A DNA stretch of 64,000 bases from Geobacter sp. (GCA_009684525.1 WKKR01000001.1:744001-808000); one strand, 5' to 3'; numbered from the stretch's first letter, positions 18,575-27,762 are shown. Made by a program: numbers and translations. Notes: generated from the letters alone by a model not told the origin.

Positions 18575-19093
18575 CTACTTGCGCCATTCCAGCGGTACGG
18601 CCTCCCTTGCCGCCTCAACATCCAGGTCGGCAAGCTCTTTCTCCAGCTGGCTGACCCTATCCTCGTCCTGCCCGATTTCCCTTTCCAGATCATTATAGGC
18701 CAAACGATCACTCACCTTGTGGAAGAGGGTCCGTTGGCGGCGCAGTTCCTGCAATTTTTCCTTCTTTGTCGCAATTCTCTCCCTGATGCTCGCCAGTTCA
18801 CCCCTGATCGAAGCATATCGCTGCCGCCAAACCGTTTCATCCTGAGCTCTGCCGGCTGTAACCGATGATGAAGGCTGCACTGGAGCCGTATCCGGGATGA
18901 TGGAAGTTGCCGACGGGGCAATCGATTCGAGTTCACGCACCTTTCCCCGGTATTTTTTCGGGATGTTGTCGGGGTTGTCGGTGAAGTGCATCCCACCCTT
19001 GCTGTCTTCCCATTGATAGGTGGCAGCAGGCACTTCGGCAGCAACCGCCACGATGAGCCCCAGCGTACATAGATACAGCAGATCGTTCCTCAT
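18575..19093 (-). CDS. DUF4124-domain periplasmic protein
   Basis: A 172-residue protein with an N-terminal signal peptide (about 1-24). A DUF4124 motif follows: TYQWEDSKGGMHFTDNPDNIP is its core (YxWxDxxGxxHFTD). After a Ser/Thr/Pro linker, residues about 95-165 form a coiled coil. DUF4124 proteins are small exported proteins of unknown function, common in Geobacter. It converges on the lipoprotein gene and has AGAGGGG upstream of the start. Confidence 0.8.
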   Translation of the reverse strand: MRNDLLYLCTLGLIVAVAAEVPAATYQWEDSKGGMHFTDNPDNIPKKYRGKVRELESIAPSATSIIPDTAPVQPSSSVTAGRAQDETVWRQRYASIRGELASIRERIATKKEKLQELRRQRTLFHKVSDRLAYNDLEREIGQDEDRVSQLEKELADLDVEAAREAVPLEWRK

Positions 19094-19131
19094 ACGTCAG
19101 CCCCTCTCTTGCCTCTGGACAATTTTTCAAT

Positions 19132-19160
19132 TTGACGGGAATACCATATATTAGTATAGT
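19132..19160 (+). promoter_or_regulatory. Sigma70-type promoter of the dodecahaem cytochrome
   Basis: TTGACG (19132-19137), a 17-bp spacer, TATAGT (19155-19160). The leader is about 35 nt and contains GAGGAG before the ATG, too short for a riboswitch. Confidence 0.7.
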
Positions 19161-19201
19161 GCTTTACTTACATTTACCCCCCCTCAAAAGAGGAGCCCAT
19201 T

Positions 19202-20230
19202 ATGAATTCAAGATGTTGCACCATTCTAGCCGCTGCCGTCTGCATGCTGTTTGCCACCGTTGTTCATGCCAAGGAGACCAAAGACATCTCCTTCACGTTC
19301 AAGAATGCCGATCCGGTCATATTCAGCCACGACCTTCACCTCTCCAAATATAACAACAACTGCAAGGTTTGTCATAATGCCATTTTCAATCTCAAGAATC
19401 GCACGCGCTACACCATGGCCGACATGGAGAAGACCAAGTCGTGCGGAGGCTGCCATAGTGGGGTAAAGGCCTTCAGCGTCGCAAGTGAAAGCGATTGCAT
19501 CCGCTGCCATACGGGAAAGACCCGCAACATCACGTACAAGATGAAGAAGGCAACCGAGGTCGTGTTCAACCACTCCCTGCACATCGACAAGACCAAAGGG
19601 AAGTGCCGCAGCTGCCACAACGGCAAGGTCATTACCGGCAAAGACAAGAACGTCACCATGGCGGAGATGGAAAAGGGCCGGACGTGCGGTGCCTGTCATA
19701 ATGGCAAGGGAGCATTCACGGTTGGCGGCAACTGCACGCGATGCCACAAGGGCTATCAACCGCGCGATATCACCTTCAGCCTCAAAGGGATCACCAACGC
19801 CGCCTTCAGCCACAAATTCCATTTGGGCATGTACCAGTGCAATGACTGCCACACCGCAATCTTCCCGTACAAGGCCGGAACACTCCACCGCACCATGGGT
19901 GAAATGGAGCAGGGGAAATCATGCGGAGCCTGTCACAACGGCAAAGACGCCTTTTCCTCAAGCGGTGACTGCGAACGCTGCCATGCCGCTTTTAAACCGG
20001 CACCCATTACCTTCAAGAACGAAGGGGGCGAAGTCATCTTTAACCACGCCTATCACCTGAATATGTACAAATGCTCCAATTGTCACACCAAGCTCTTCCC
20101 GTTCAAGGTTGGCGTGAAAAAGGCCACCATGGGCGACATGGAAAAAGGCGCTTCCTGCGGCGGGTGTCACAATGACGGCAAAGATGCATTCAGCGTCAAG
20201 GAAAACTGCGAAAAGTGCCATAAGATGTAA
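19202..20230 (+). CDS. Dodecahaem c-type cytochrome of four triheme c7 repeats
   Basis: A 342-residue periplasmic electron-transfer protein. After a signal peptide (about 1-24, cleaving near VHA-KE) it has twelve CXXCH haem sites in four repeats of three: CKVCH-CGGCH-CIRCH, CRSCH-CGACH-CTRCH, CNDCH-CGACH-CERCH and CSNCH-CGGCH-CEKCH. Each repeat opens with a strand and a conserved FxH. Paired with ME(K/Q)GxxCGxCH, this is the c(7)-type triheme module, and the whole matches the 'nanowire-like' dodecahaem GSU1996 type of Geobacter sulfurreducens. It probably acts as a periplasmic charge reservoir or wire between inner and outer membrane. It is monocistronic with a clear promoter and terminator. 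Confidence 0.93.
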   Translation: MNSRCCTILAAAVCMLFATVVHAKETKDISFTFKNADPVIFSHDLHLSKYNNNCKVCHNAIFNLKNRTRYTMADMEKTKSCGGCHSGVKAFSVASESDCIRCHTGKTRNITYKMKKATEVVFNHSLHIDKTKGKCRSCHNGKVITGKDKNVTMAEMEKGRTCGACHNGKGAFTVGGNCTRCHKGYQPRDITFSLKGITNAAFSHKFHLGMYQCNDCHTAIFPYKAGTLHRTMGEMEQGKSCGACHNGKDAFSSSGDCERCHAAFKPAPITFKNEGGEVIFNHAYHLNMYKCSNCHTKLFPFKVGVKKATMGDMEKGASCGGCHNDGKDAFSVKENCEKCHKM

Positions 20231-20253
20231 CGTCACGTTGCATACAAAGCAGA

Positions 20254-20289
20254 GAGAAAGGCGGGCACCCTCGGGTACCCGCCTTTCTC
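20254..20289 (+). terminator. Terminator between the cytochrome and DUF512 genes
   Basis: A long 16-bp stem (one mismatch) around a CTCG loop, lying between two convergent stops. T runs are short, so it may be partly rho-assisted. Confidence 0.65.
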
Positions 20290-20307
20290 GTAACTACGGG
20301 GCAGCCA

Positions 20308-21615
20308 TCAGCGCTTCGGCCGAAACCGTTTCCTGATGGCTTCGTAGAGCCCTGACGGAGAGGTGTCCACAACAACCATTCGCGCATTCGTCGCCTTTTG
20401 CAGATCGACAACCGTCAGGTCGTCGAGAAAGATCCCCTCCCCTTCCTTGAGCATGACATCGGGAATCAACAGCAGATCCCCCACGTCCCTCCCCTGCAGT
20501 GCAGCAATGATATCCCCCCCGGCAATAAGGCCGGTCACGGTTACACTGGGGCCGAAAAGCCGGTTCTCAACCGCAAGCGGGGTGAGCGTCACGCCGGTCT
20601 TGACCGACAGGGCGTCGAGAAATTCGCTGATGACCGGCAACGCAGATAGACCGGTCACCACGGTTGCAGAGCCATTACCGAGCTGGCGGGCCTTACGCAG
20701 GACCTTGGCAGCCTCGTTCCGGAAAAGCGGCACCATGCCCACCCCGTTTTCCAGCTGTGGGAACTCGCCATAGGTGGAAAATTCGGGAAACGGCAGCCCT
20801 GCCTTGAGATAGAATTCATCGGCCAGAAAGAGAAACGGTTCGCCGAGCTCCCGTTCCAGGCGCTCCGCCAGAGGTTGCCATTCCCGGATGAACGCGGTGG
20901 CATACTCGGTAGTCACCGGGGACAGCCGGGGAAGATTGGTGCGATGGCTCGTAAGCCCAACAGGCACGATGGCCAGTGAAGCGACCTGCGGGTAGAGTTC
21001 CACCAGATCGCGCACCGTCTTTTCCAGGGCCGCGCCATCGTTGAGCCCCGGACAGAGCACCACCTGGGTATGCATGACAATCCGTGCGGATGCCAGTTCC
21101 TGCATGATGTCTAGGATGGGGGGAGCTCCGCTGCGCCCCAGCAAACGATCGCGAAGAGCCGAGTCAGTGGCATGAACGGAGATGTAGAGCGGGGAAAGCC
21201 GTTGTTTCTTGATACGAACCAGTTCAGACTTGCGAACATTCGCAAGCGTGACGTAATTGCCGTACAGAAAGGAGAGGCGATAGTCCTCGTCTTTGACATA
21301 GAGGGGACGGCGCAGCCCGCGGGGAAGTTGGTGGACGAAACAGAAAACGCAGGCATTGCGGCACCGCGCCGGGCTGGGTGTCGCAAAGCGAAGTCCCAGA
21401 GGCTGCTCCATGGCATCCTCCACTTCACATTCCCAGAGGCTCCCGTCAGCCCGCTCCAGATCGAGGATGAGTTGGTCGCCGGACGCCCAATAATGGAAAT
21501 CGATGATGTCGCGTAACCGATGGCCGTCAATGGCGATCAGGCGATCCCCCGGTTCTATGCCGAGTTCGTCAGCAACACTCCCCTTCATGACCTCTTCGAT
21601 CAGAAGCCCCTTCAT
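20308..21615 (-). CDS. DUF512-family radical-SAM-like iron-sulfur protein with PDZ-like head
   Basis: A 435-residue protein. Residues about 1-70 are PDZ-like (VMKGSVADELGIEPGDRLIAIDG). Three cysteines in CRNACVFCFVHQLP (C-x3-C-x2-C) fit a radical-SAM type [4Fe-4S] cluster, and the C-terminal half is the DUF512 domain (TSHRTNLPRLSPVT). The function of this family is not established. Its start overlaps the stop of the AI-2E transporter gene by 4 nt, so they are co-translated. Confidence 0.85.
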   Translation of the reverse strand: MKGLLIEEVMKGSVADELGIEPGDRLIAIDGHRLRDIIDFHYWASGDQLILDLERADGSLWECEVEDAMEQPLGLRFATPSPARCRNACVFCFVHQLPRGLRRPLYVKDEDYRLSFLYGNYVTLANVRKSELVRIKKQRLSPLYISVHATDSALRDRLLGRSGAPPILDIMQELASARIVMHTQVVLCPGLNDGAALEKTVRDLVELYPQVASLAIVPVGLTSHRTNLPRLSPVTTEYATAFIREWQPLAERLERELGEPFLFLADEFYLKAGLPFPEFSTYGEFPQLENGVGMVPLFRNEAAKVLRKARQLGNGSATVVTGLSALPVISEFLDALSVKTGVTLTPLAVENRLFGPSVTVTGLIAGGDIIAALQGRDVGDLLLIPDVMLKEGEGIFLDDLTVVDLQKATNARMVVVDTSPSGLYEAIRKRFRPKR

Positions 21616-22700
21616 AGATCCCCCGCAAAGAAGTCAGACTCGCGATAACGGGCAATCATCGACCGGCCAAAGACGTTGCATACGGCCGTCAGCGGGACTG
21701 CCAGCAGCATTCCGAGGATTCCCGCGACCTGCCCGCCGACCAGCAGCGCAATCATGATCATCAGGGGATGCAGCCCCACCTTGTCGCCCACGATTTTCGG
21801 CGTGATCACACTCCCCTCAAACGCCTGTACCAGCGCAAACCACCCCAGACAGAGCAGCGGGTGCAGGAGGTCCTGAAACTTAAGCAGGGCCATCAATACC
21901 GACAGCACGATCCCGATCAGGGTGCCGAGATAGGGGATGATGAAGGCAAGCCCGGCCAAGGTCCCGATCATCACGGCCAGGTCGATGCCGATCAGGGAAA
22001 GACCGATGCTGTAGAGCACAGCCAGGATCAGGCAGACCGAAAGCTGTCCGCGGATGAATGCAGCAAGGACATCCTGCACCTCGTCGACCCGCGCGACAAA
22101 CCACGGCCGCCACGGAAGCGGGATCAGGTAGAGGGTACCCTCCCACATCCGCGGCAGATCCTTCAGGAAGTAGTAGAGATAGACCGGGATGATCAGGTAA
22201 CCGAGGACCGTCAGAATAAGCGAGAGGGTCGTGGCAAACGCCTTCTGGACAACCAGGAAGGTATCGCGGTAAACCCCCATGGGGAGCTCCCTCAGGGTGG
22301 CTAGAGCCGTACTGATGTGACTGTAGACCTTCTCCGGGGTCTCGATGTCGAGATAGACCTTGACCTGTTGCGGGATCAGTGAATAGAGCCGGGATGCATA
22401 GTCGGGAAGGGCCGCCTGGATAGCCTGGAACTCGCGGCTGAGCGAACCGAGGAAAAACCATGAAATCCCGCCGGCAATCAAAGAGATCAGTGCAAACATC
22501 CCCAGGACGGCGATACTGCGCTTCACCCCTTTTGCTTCTGCCCAGGCAACGAGAGGAGCAAGGATGTAGGCAATGATAAACGCAAGGAAGAGTGGCAGGA
22601 CGATTGCCGATAGCCAGTAGCAAAGCGCTACGAAAGCGACACCCATGAGAATGAGCGCACTGGCCGTAATGATTTGACGGTTCCGCATAGAAGATTTCAT
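21612..22700 (-). CDS. AI-2E family (PerM-like) membrane transporter
   Basis: A 362-residue polytopic protein with about seven or eight transmembrane helices in the AI-2E/PerM pattern. The signature lies in the C-terminal half (IIPYLGTLIGIVLSVLMALL, VTPKIVGDKVGLHPLMIMIALLVGGQVAGILGMLLAVP). Family members export autoinducer-2 or act as Na+/H+ antiporters; the substrate here is unknown. The open frame reaches back to 22751, through the hfq terminator hairpin at 22709-22737, so the ATG at 22700 (or 22688) is the plausible start. Confidence 0.88.
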   Translation of the reverse strand: MKSSMRNRQIITASALILMGVAFVALCYWLSAIVLPLFLAFIIAYILAPLVAWAEAKGVKRSIAVLGMFALISLIAGGISWFFLGSLSREFQAIQAALPDYASRLYSLIPQQVKVYLDIETPEKVYSHISTALATLRELPMGVYRDTFLVVQKAFATTLSLILTVLGYLIIPVYLYYFLKDLPRMWEGTLYLIPLPWRPWFVARVDEVQDVLAAFIRGQLSVCLILAVLYSIGLSLIGIDLAVMIGTLAGLAFIIPYLGTLIGIVLSVLMALLKFQDLLHPLLCLGWFALVQAFEGSVITPKIVGDKVGLHPLMIMIALLVGGQVAGILGMLLAVPLTAVCNVFGRSMIARYRESDFFAGDL

Positions 22701-22708
22701 CCCATAAA

Positions 22709-22737
22709 GGAAGGGCGACCACAGTGGCCGCCCTTCC
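22709..22737 (-). terminator. Probable terminator after hfq
   Basis: A 9-bp stem GGAAGGGCG/CGCCCTTCC with an inner CCA/TGG pair, 27 nt past the hfq stop. The T run on the minus strand is short. Confidence 0.65.
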
Positions 22738-22763
22738 CACATTCCGATCATGGCGTCCGGATG

Positions 22764-22988
22764 CTACTGATGGAGCTTGAAGGTACCGTCAGACGATGTA
22801 ATGGTGGCAATGGCATGCTTGTAGATCAGGATATCCCCCTGCACCTCCATGAGAACCGAAAAATTATCGAATGACTTGATATACCCTTCCATGGTTTCTC
22901 CGGTCATGAGCTTGACGATAATCTTAACCCGTTCCTTACGGGACTGGTTCAGATACTGATCCTGGATGTTGAATGGTGCTTTTGCCAT
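22764..22988 (-). CDS. hfq: RNA chaperone Hfq
   Basis: A 74-residue Sm-like protein that forms hexamers and pairs small RNAs with messages. The N-terminal QDQYLNQSRKERVKI and Sm1 motif (MEGYIKSFDNFSVLM) are typical, and Sm2 reads YKHAIATI (canonical YKHAIST). AAGGAG lies just upstream of the chosen ATG. The start codon and ribosome site lie inside the end of miaA (53-nt overlap), so hfq is translated within the miaA message. The order mutL-miaA-hfq matches enterobacteria. Confidence 0.96.
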   Translation of the reverse strand: MAKAPFNIQDQYLNQSRKERVKIIVKLMTGETMEGYIKSFDNFSVLMEVQGDILIYKHAIATITSSDGTFKLHQ

Positions 22989-23934
22989 AACACACTCCTT
23001 TAGACAAGAAATCAATCACATAGTTTACGATACTAGCAAAACTTTTTTGATAATCAACCCAGGAAATTTCTGCATCCCGCTTGAACCAGGTATCCTGACG
23101 CTTGGCATAGTGCCGGGTTTCCTGCTTGATCAGCGCAATCGCCTCTTCCAGCGGTACTGAACCGGCAAGATACGCGCAGATCTGGCGATAGCCTATGGCC
23201 CGCATCGCCTTCAGGTCGGCATGGAAGCCGGCGGCAAGCAGCTGACGGACCTCATGCTCCAGCCCATCTTCCATCATCCGGTCGACACGCTGCTCGATCC
23301 TCCGATACAGCTCCTGTCGCTCCACCCTGATGCCGAGCTTGAGTGCCCGATAATGATCGCCGCTGAAACCGTGCTCCTGCCGCAACTCGGATATCGGCCG
23401 GCCGGTCTGCCGAAAGACCTCAAGCGCCCGCATGACCCGCACCAGGTCGTTGGGATGGAGCATGGCAGCAGTAGCCGGGTCAACAGCCAAAAGCAGACGG
23501 TGGACAGCCTCATTCCCAGCCTGGGCCGCAAGGGCCTTCAATTCCCGGCGATACTCCTCGTCACCGGCAGGAGATTCCATGAGACCGTTGAGAAGTGCCC
23601 GAATATAGAGCCCTGTCCCACCTACGACGATGGGATGCTTCCCACGCCTCTGGATCGAGTCGATAGCCTCGCTGGCCCGGCGCTGGAAATCGGCAGCGGT
23701 AAAATTCACGTCAGGGTCCACGATATCGATGAGATGGTGCGGCACGCGCTGCTGCATGGCCGGTGAAGGCTTGGCAGTGCCGATGTCCATGCCGCGGTAG
23801 ACCTGCATGGAGTCCGCATTGATGATCTCGCCGTCAAGCTGTTCGGCAAGGCGGATTGCCAGCTCGCTCTTCCCCGAGGCCGTCGGCCCCTGGATAATGA
23901 CGATCCGTGCCTTCCCGCCGCAATCCTCTGCCAC
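22936..23934 (-). CDS. miaA: tRNA dimethylallyltransferase
   Basis: Adds the isopentenyl group to A37 of tRNAs that read UNN codons. The P-loop is QGPTASGKSELA, then NADSMQVYRGMDIGTAKP and VGGTGLYIRALL, and a zinc-free C-terminal domain ends ETRHYAKRQDTWFKRD. I place the start at the GTG at 23934, because GGTGGAG lies just upstream and it falls after the mutL stop; a longer frame reaches 24045 inside mutL. About 332 residues result. The C-terminus runs 53 nt into hfq in another frame, ending after the segment FLSKGVCYGKS. Confidence 0.93.
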   Translation of the reverse strand: MAEDCGGKARIVIIQGPTASGKSELAIRLAEQLDGEIINADSMQVYRGMDIGTAKPSPAMQQRVPHHLIDIVDPDVNFTAADFQRRASEAIDSIQRRGKHPIVVGGTGLYIRALLNGLMESPAGDEEYRRELKALAAQAGNEAVHRLLLAVDPATAAMLHPNDLVRVMRALEVFRQTGRPISELRQEHGFSGDHYRALKLGIRVERQELYRRIEQRVDRMMEDGLEHEVRQLLAAGFHADLKAMRAIGYRQICAYLAGSVPLEEAIALIKQETRHYAKRQDTWFKRDAEISWVDYQKSFASIVNYVIDFLSKGVCYGKSTIQHPGSVSEPVP

Positions 23935-23947
23935 GACCGTCTCCACC

Positions 23948-25771
23948 TTACGGATTACCGCTCTTTGAGCGTTTGAACATCCGTTCGATATCGCCCAGGG
24001 GAAACCTGCAGAGGACGGGTCTGCCATGGGGGCAGGTAGCGGCAAATTCAGCCTGATCCATCTGCCTGAGCAGGCTGCGGATCTCCTCCACGGAAAGCGA
24101 ACGGCTTCCCCGCACCACGCTGTGACATGCCATGCAGGCCATCAGGTCGTCTGCCAGCTCAACGGCAGCGTGGCTGCGTCCGATCTGCAGCAGTTCTGCG
24201 ACGATATCTCTCAGCATTCTTTGATAATCGAGATGGGCAAACATCCGCGGCACCCCTTTGATCACCGAGGTAGTCCCGCCGAATGCCTCAAGCTCGAAAC
24301 CCAGTTTCTCCAGAGTATCGGCAAACTCCTTGACACAGGCGCTTTCGGCAAAGGTCAGCTCGATGGTCTCGGGGAAGAGCAGGCCTTGGACTTCCACCCC
24401 TGTTTGCCCGAACTGGGCCTTCAACTGCTGGAACGCGATGCGCTCATGCGCGGCATGCTGATCGATGAGCACCAGGTCGGTACCGTCCTGGCAGAGGATA
24501 TACATGGCATTGAACTGGCCTAGAACCGTCAGGGATGAGTAATATCCGCCGCCATTGTCCGGTAACCCGGCCATGCTCTCAGGGGCGGCAGCTTGTGCCA
24601 CCGAAGAGGAAAAGCTCCGGGAGGACGTCGCAGGGGGCACGGGGAACACGGATGGCTGCTCCCTGACCGGTAGAGCCGCATAACGTGCCAGCGCCTCACG
24701 GACACCCGTGTCCCGTGCTTCGCGCAGTTGCCGGTCAGCAGATGCAACCGTCAGGGATGCGGCAGCAGCCCGCACAGTCCAGGGGGAGGTCCGCAGAAGA
24801 TTCTCCACCGCAGCCTGAATCACGTCGTGAACCCTGCCCTGCTCTCTGAACCGTACTTCATGCTTTGTCGGATGGACATTGACATCCACCTCTTCCGGTG
24901 GGATATCCATGAAAAGCACCACCACGGGATAGCGCCCACGTTCAAGCACGCCGCGATAGGCCTGGAGGATTGCATGCTGCACCACGCGATCACGGATGAA
25001 TCGACCGTTGATATAGGTGTAGAGATAAGTGGTGGTAGAGCGGCTCAATTCGGGACGGCTGATGAACCCGCGAACCGTTATCGAGCCCTCCGTGGTTTCC
25101 AGAGGCCAGAGCCCCTGGCTGACATCGCTGCCAAGCAGGGATGAAACCCGATCACTGAGGTTCCCCTGCAGGACCCTGAACTGACTGCGTCGATCGGAGA
25201 TATAGGTCATTCTGACGTCGGGACGAGAGAGGGCCAGCCTGGTGAGCAGTTCCCCGACATGACCCGCCTCTGTCTCGGCACTCCGCATGAATTTGAGTCG
25301 GGCCGGGGTATTGAAAAAGAGATTGCGCACCTCGATCGCCGTCCCTGCTGCCATGCCATGCGCCTTTACCGAGACAATCTTCCCACCTTCGACATAGATT
25401 TCCGACCCTTCGACACTCTCGCGTTCACGACTCGCCAGGGTCAGCCGGGAAACCGATGCAATGGAGGGGAGCGCCTCGCCGCGGAACCCGAGCGTCGCGA
25501 TGGCGGCCAGATCGGCATCGCTGGCCAGCTTGCTGGTCGCATGACGTTCCAGGGCCAACAAAGCCTCCTCGCGCGAGAGTCCACAACCATCATCGCTGAC
25601 CCTGATGGACTTTTTCCCCCCGGTTTCGATTTCGACGGAAATCTCCTGCGCACCGGCATCAAGGGAATTCTCCACCAGCTCCTTCACCACCGCTGCCGGC
25701 CGTTCCACTACTTCTCCGGCAGCTATCTTGTTGGCCAGTTGTTCAGGTAGTATCCTGATCCGGGTCGCCAC
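23948..25771 (-). CDS. mutL: DNA mismatch repair protein MutL
   Basis: Links MutS mismatch detection to strand incision. The N-terminal GHKL ATPase has ENSLDAGA, DDGCGLS and GFRGEALPSIASVS; a linker with Ala/Ser/Pro follows, and the C-terminal dimer domain has DQHAAHERI, ACHSVVRG and CPHGRPVLC. The metal-nuclease motif DQHA(x)2E(x)4E is present except that the last residue is Gln (DQHAAHERIAFQ), so nicking activity may be reduced. Start: a GTG at 25771 follows GAGGTG closely, though an in-frame ATG lies 12 nt upstream at 25783. About 607 residues. Confidence 0.93.
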   Translation of the reverse strand: MATRIRILPEQLANKIAAGEVVERPAAVVKELVENSLDAGAQEISVEIETGGKKSIRVSDDGCGLSREEALLALERHATSKLASDADLAAIATLGFRGEALPSIASVSRLTLASRERESVEGSEIYVEGGKIVSVKAHGMAAGTAIEVRNLFFNTPARLKFMRSAETEAGHVGELLTRLALSRPDVRMTYISDRRSQFRVLQGNLSDRVSSLLGSDVSQGLWPLETTEGSITVRGFISRPELSRSTTTYLYTYINGRFIRDRVVQHAILQAYRGVLERGRYPVVVLFMDIPPEEVDVNVHPTKHEVRFREQGRVHDVIQAAVENLLRTSPWTVRAAAASLTVASADRQLREARDTGVREALARYAALPVREQPSVFPVPPATSSRSFSSSVAQAAAPESMAGLPDNGGGYYSSLTVLGQFNAMYILCQDGTDLVLIDQHAAHERIAFQQLKAQFGQTGVEVQGLLFPETIELTFAESACVKEFADTLEKLGFELEAFGGTTSVIKGVPRMFAHLDYQRMLRDIVAELLQIGRSHAAVELADDLMACMACHSVVRGSRSLSVEEIRSLLRQMDQAEFAATCPHGRPVLCRFPLGDIERMFKRSKSGNP

Positions 25772-25937
25772 GAAACACCTCATGTCCGAAAAATGAAGCT
25801 ACAATAGCGCACGCTCCGGCGCTTGTAAAGGAGATCGCACTATGGTAAAGCAGAACAAAGCGTTGCGGAAATAGCATGTTAAGAATCCGGGGCGACCTGC
25901 CTTCTGCAGGGGTTACCCCTTCGACAAAGGAAATAGA

Positions 25938-27392
25938 GTGAAAGTACTGATCGCAGACGACAATGTTTCCGTGCACCGGGTGCTCGAAGCCCTGCTGAAG
26001 GCCTGGGATTATACCGTGGTCAGCGCAAGTGATGGCATTGAGGCATGGAACCTTCTCCAGCAACCAGATGCACCCGCACTTGTCATCCTGGACTGGATGA
26101 TGCCCGGCATGGATGGCATCGATATCTGCCGCAACCTGCGCTCACACTCGGCACCTTTTCCCGCGTATGTAATCCTGCTTACCTGCCGGGGCCATAAGGA
26201 AGATATCGTTGCCGGACTGGAAGCGGGGGCCGATGACTACATAACCAAGCCTTTCGAGACGGAAGAACTGCGTGCACGTATCCAGGTCGGCAGGCGTTAC
26301 GTGGAGCTGCAGCAGACGCTGAACGAAAGGATGCACGATCTGCAGCGGCAGAAACAGGAACTGGCCCGCAGCAACCGGGCACTGAAACTCCTCAACGAAA
26401 GTAACCAATCGCTTACCAGGTCTGACAGCGAAAACGAGCTTTTGCAAAGCCTCTGCCGGGATATTGTCGAAATAGGGGGCTACCGACTTGCCTGGATCGG
26501 TTTTACCGAAGATAAGGCAGAACTCCGCTTCCGACCGGTTGCCCAGAGCGGGTTCGAGGAAGGTGCGCTCGAAGCCATGCGTCTAGCCTGGAGCGAGGCA
26601 GATGTCGCGAAAAGCCCCGTGGGCAAAGCCATCCAGAGCGGGCGGCCGGCGATTGTGAAGGATATTTTCGCAGACCGGCGCTACATGCATCGTCAAGTCG
26701 ACGCTGCCAGTCGTGGTTTCTCCTCACTTGTCGCCATTCCCTTCACCATCAGCCCTTCTGCCCAAGGTGTTCTGAACGTCTATGCCCGTGAACCAGACGC
26801 TTTTGACAGCAAAGAGGTTGTTCTGTTGACAAAACTTTCCGAAAATCTCGCCTATGGGATCAATGCCATCCGTACTGCCGTCGACCGTCGACGCATGGAG
26901 GAAGAACTCCAGCAGGAACGGGATCAGGCCCAACTCTATCTTGACGTAGCCGGCGTTCTCATCGTCGCGCTCGACCGAGACGGCACCATAACCATGATCA
27001 ACGCCAAAGGGTGCACGATCCTTGGCTGCTCGCAAAAGGAAATGCTCGGAGAAAACTGGTTCGCTCTCTGCACCTCAGAGGAACAGGCCCCTGTCCTGCA
27101 AAGCGAATACGATGAACTGATGCGTGGAAAGCGGGAGTTCCGGGAATATTTTGAGAGGACCATCGTAACGAGGAACGGAACTGAACGGGTTCTGGCGATA
27201 CATGCATCCCTGTTGGTCAACAAGGATGGCACTGTTGCCGGACTGCTCTTTTCCGGGGAGGATGTCACCGAACGGAAAAAGGCTGAAGAGGCGCTCCGTA
27301 CCAGTGAAGAAAACTACCGCACCCTCTTTGACAGGATGGTAAGTACATCAAACGCCATCTCGGCATATCGTTCAAGTACCGGAGAGTCGTAA
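25938..27392 (+). CDS. Response regulator with REC-GAF-PAS, apparently truncated
   Basis: A 484-residue protein starting at GTG with AAAGGAA upstream. REC domain (about 1-120): the phospho-Asp is in VILDWMMPGMDG and the switch Lys in TKPF. A coiled coil (about 125-160) leads to a GAF domain (about 160-320, DIVEIGGYRLAWIGF) and a PAS domain with PAC (about 330-450, TERKKAEEALRTSEENY). A second PAS begins as NYRTLFDRM and then the protein stops within about 20 odd residues, with no kinase, GGDEF or other output. This suggests loss of the 3' end by deletion or frameshift. It is the last large backbone gene before the tRNA-Arg junction. Confidence 0.8.
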   Translation: MKVLIADDNVSVHRVLEALLKAWDYTVVSASDGIEAWNLLQQPDAPALVILDWMMPGMDGIDICRNLRSHSAPFPAYVILLTCRGHKEDIVAGLEAGADDYITKPFETEELRARIQVGRRYVELQQTLNERMHDLQRQKQELARSNRALKLLNESNQSLTRSDSENELLQSLCRDIVEIGGYRLAWIGFTEDKAELRFRPVAQSGFEEGALEAMRLAWSEADVAKSPVGKAIQSGRPAIVKDIFADRRYMHRQVDAASRGFSSLVAIPFTISPSAQGVLNVYAREPDAFDSKEVVLLTKLSENLAYGINAIRTAVDRRRMEEELQQERDQAQLYLDVAGVLIVALDRDGTITMINAKGCTILGCSQKEMLGENWFALCTSEEQAPVLQSEYDELMRGKREFREYFERTIVTRNGTERVLAIHASLLVNKDGTVAGLLFSGEDVTERKKAEEALRTSEENYRTLFDRMVSTSNAISAYRSSTGES

Positions 27393-27427
27393 CAAAGGAT
27401 TTGGGGAGAAGGAAGACAAAGGAACTC

Positions 27428-27637
27428 TCAATACGTGGGATGATCTGAAGATGTTCCCTTTCTTCGCTCTTCTCCTTCATAGTCAGTTTCCGGCCCACGG
27501 GTGGAGTCCCTGCCAATACGGGCCCAGCCATTTCCTCTGCGGAACTCCAGGATCTTGCCAGCCTTGATGAGCCCTTCAAGACGATGCGCGACTACCATGT
27601 CATAGTTGCCGTCGATGTATCTGACCATAACCAGCAT
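27428..27637 (-). CDS. GSU3473-family small protein
   Basis: A 69-residue protein. MLVMVRYIDGNYDMVVAH and the segment around GWARIGRDSTRGPETDYEGEERR match the small family annotated in Geobacter genomes as GSU3473 (hydrophobic N-terminus, FRR.GW..IG....RG motif). Function unknown. AAGGGGGAG precedes the ATG. Confidence 0.7.
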   Translation of the reverse strand: MLVMVRYIDGNYDMVVAHRLEGLIKAGKILEFRRGNGWARIGRDSTRGPETDYEGEERRKGTSSDHPTY

Positions 27638-27762
27638 AACTCCCCCTTTGCCCAGGAACCGCCGGCGCTTCTCATTTCATTTATTATACCTCCAAAATGT
27701 TGCAACACCATTGTCACTCGGCTGAAACATGTTTATCAATCCTTGATCGACATCCAACGCGA

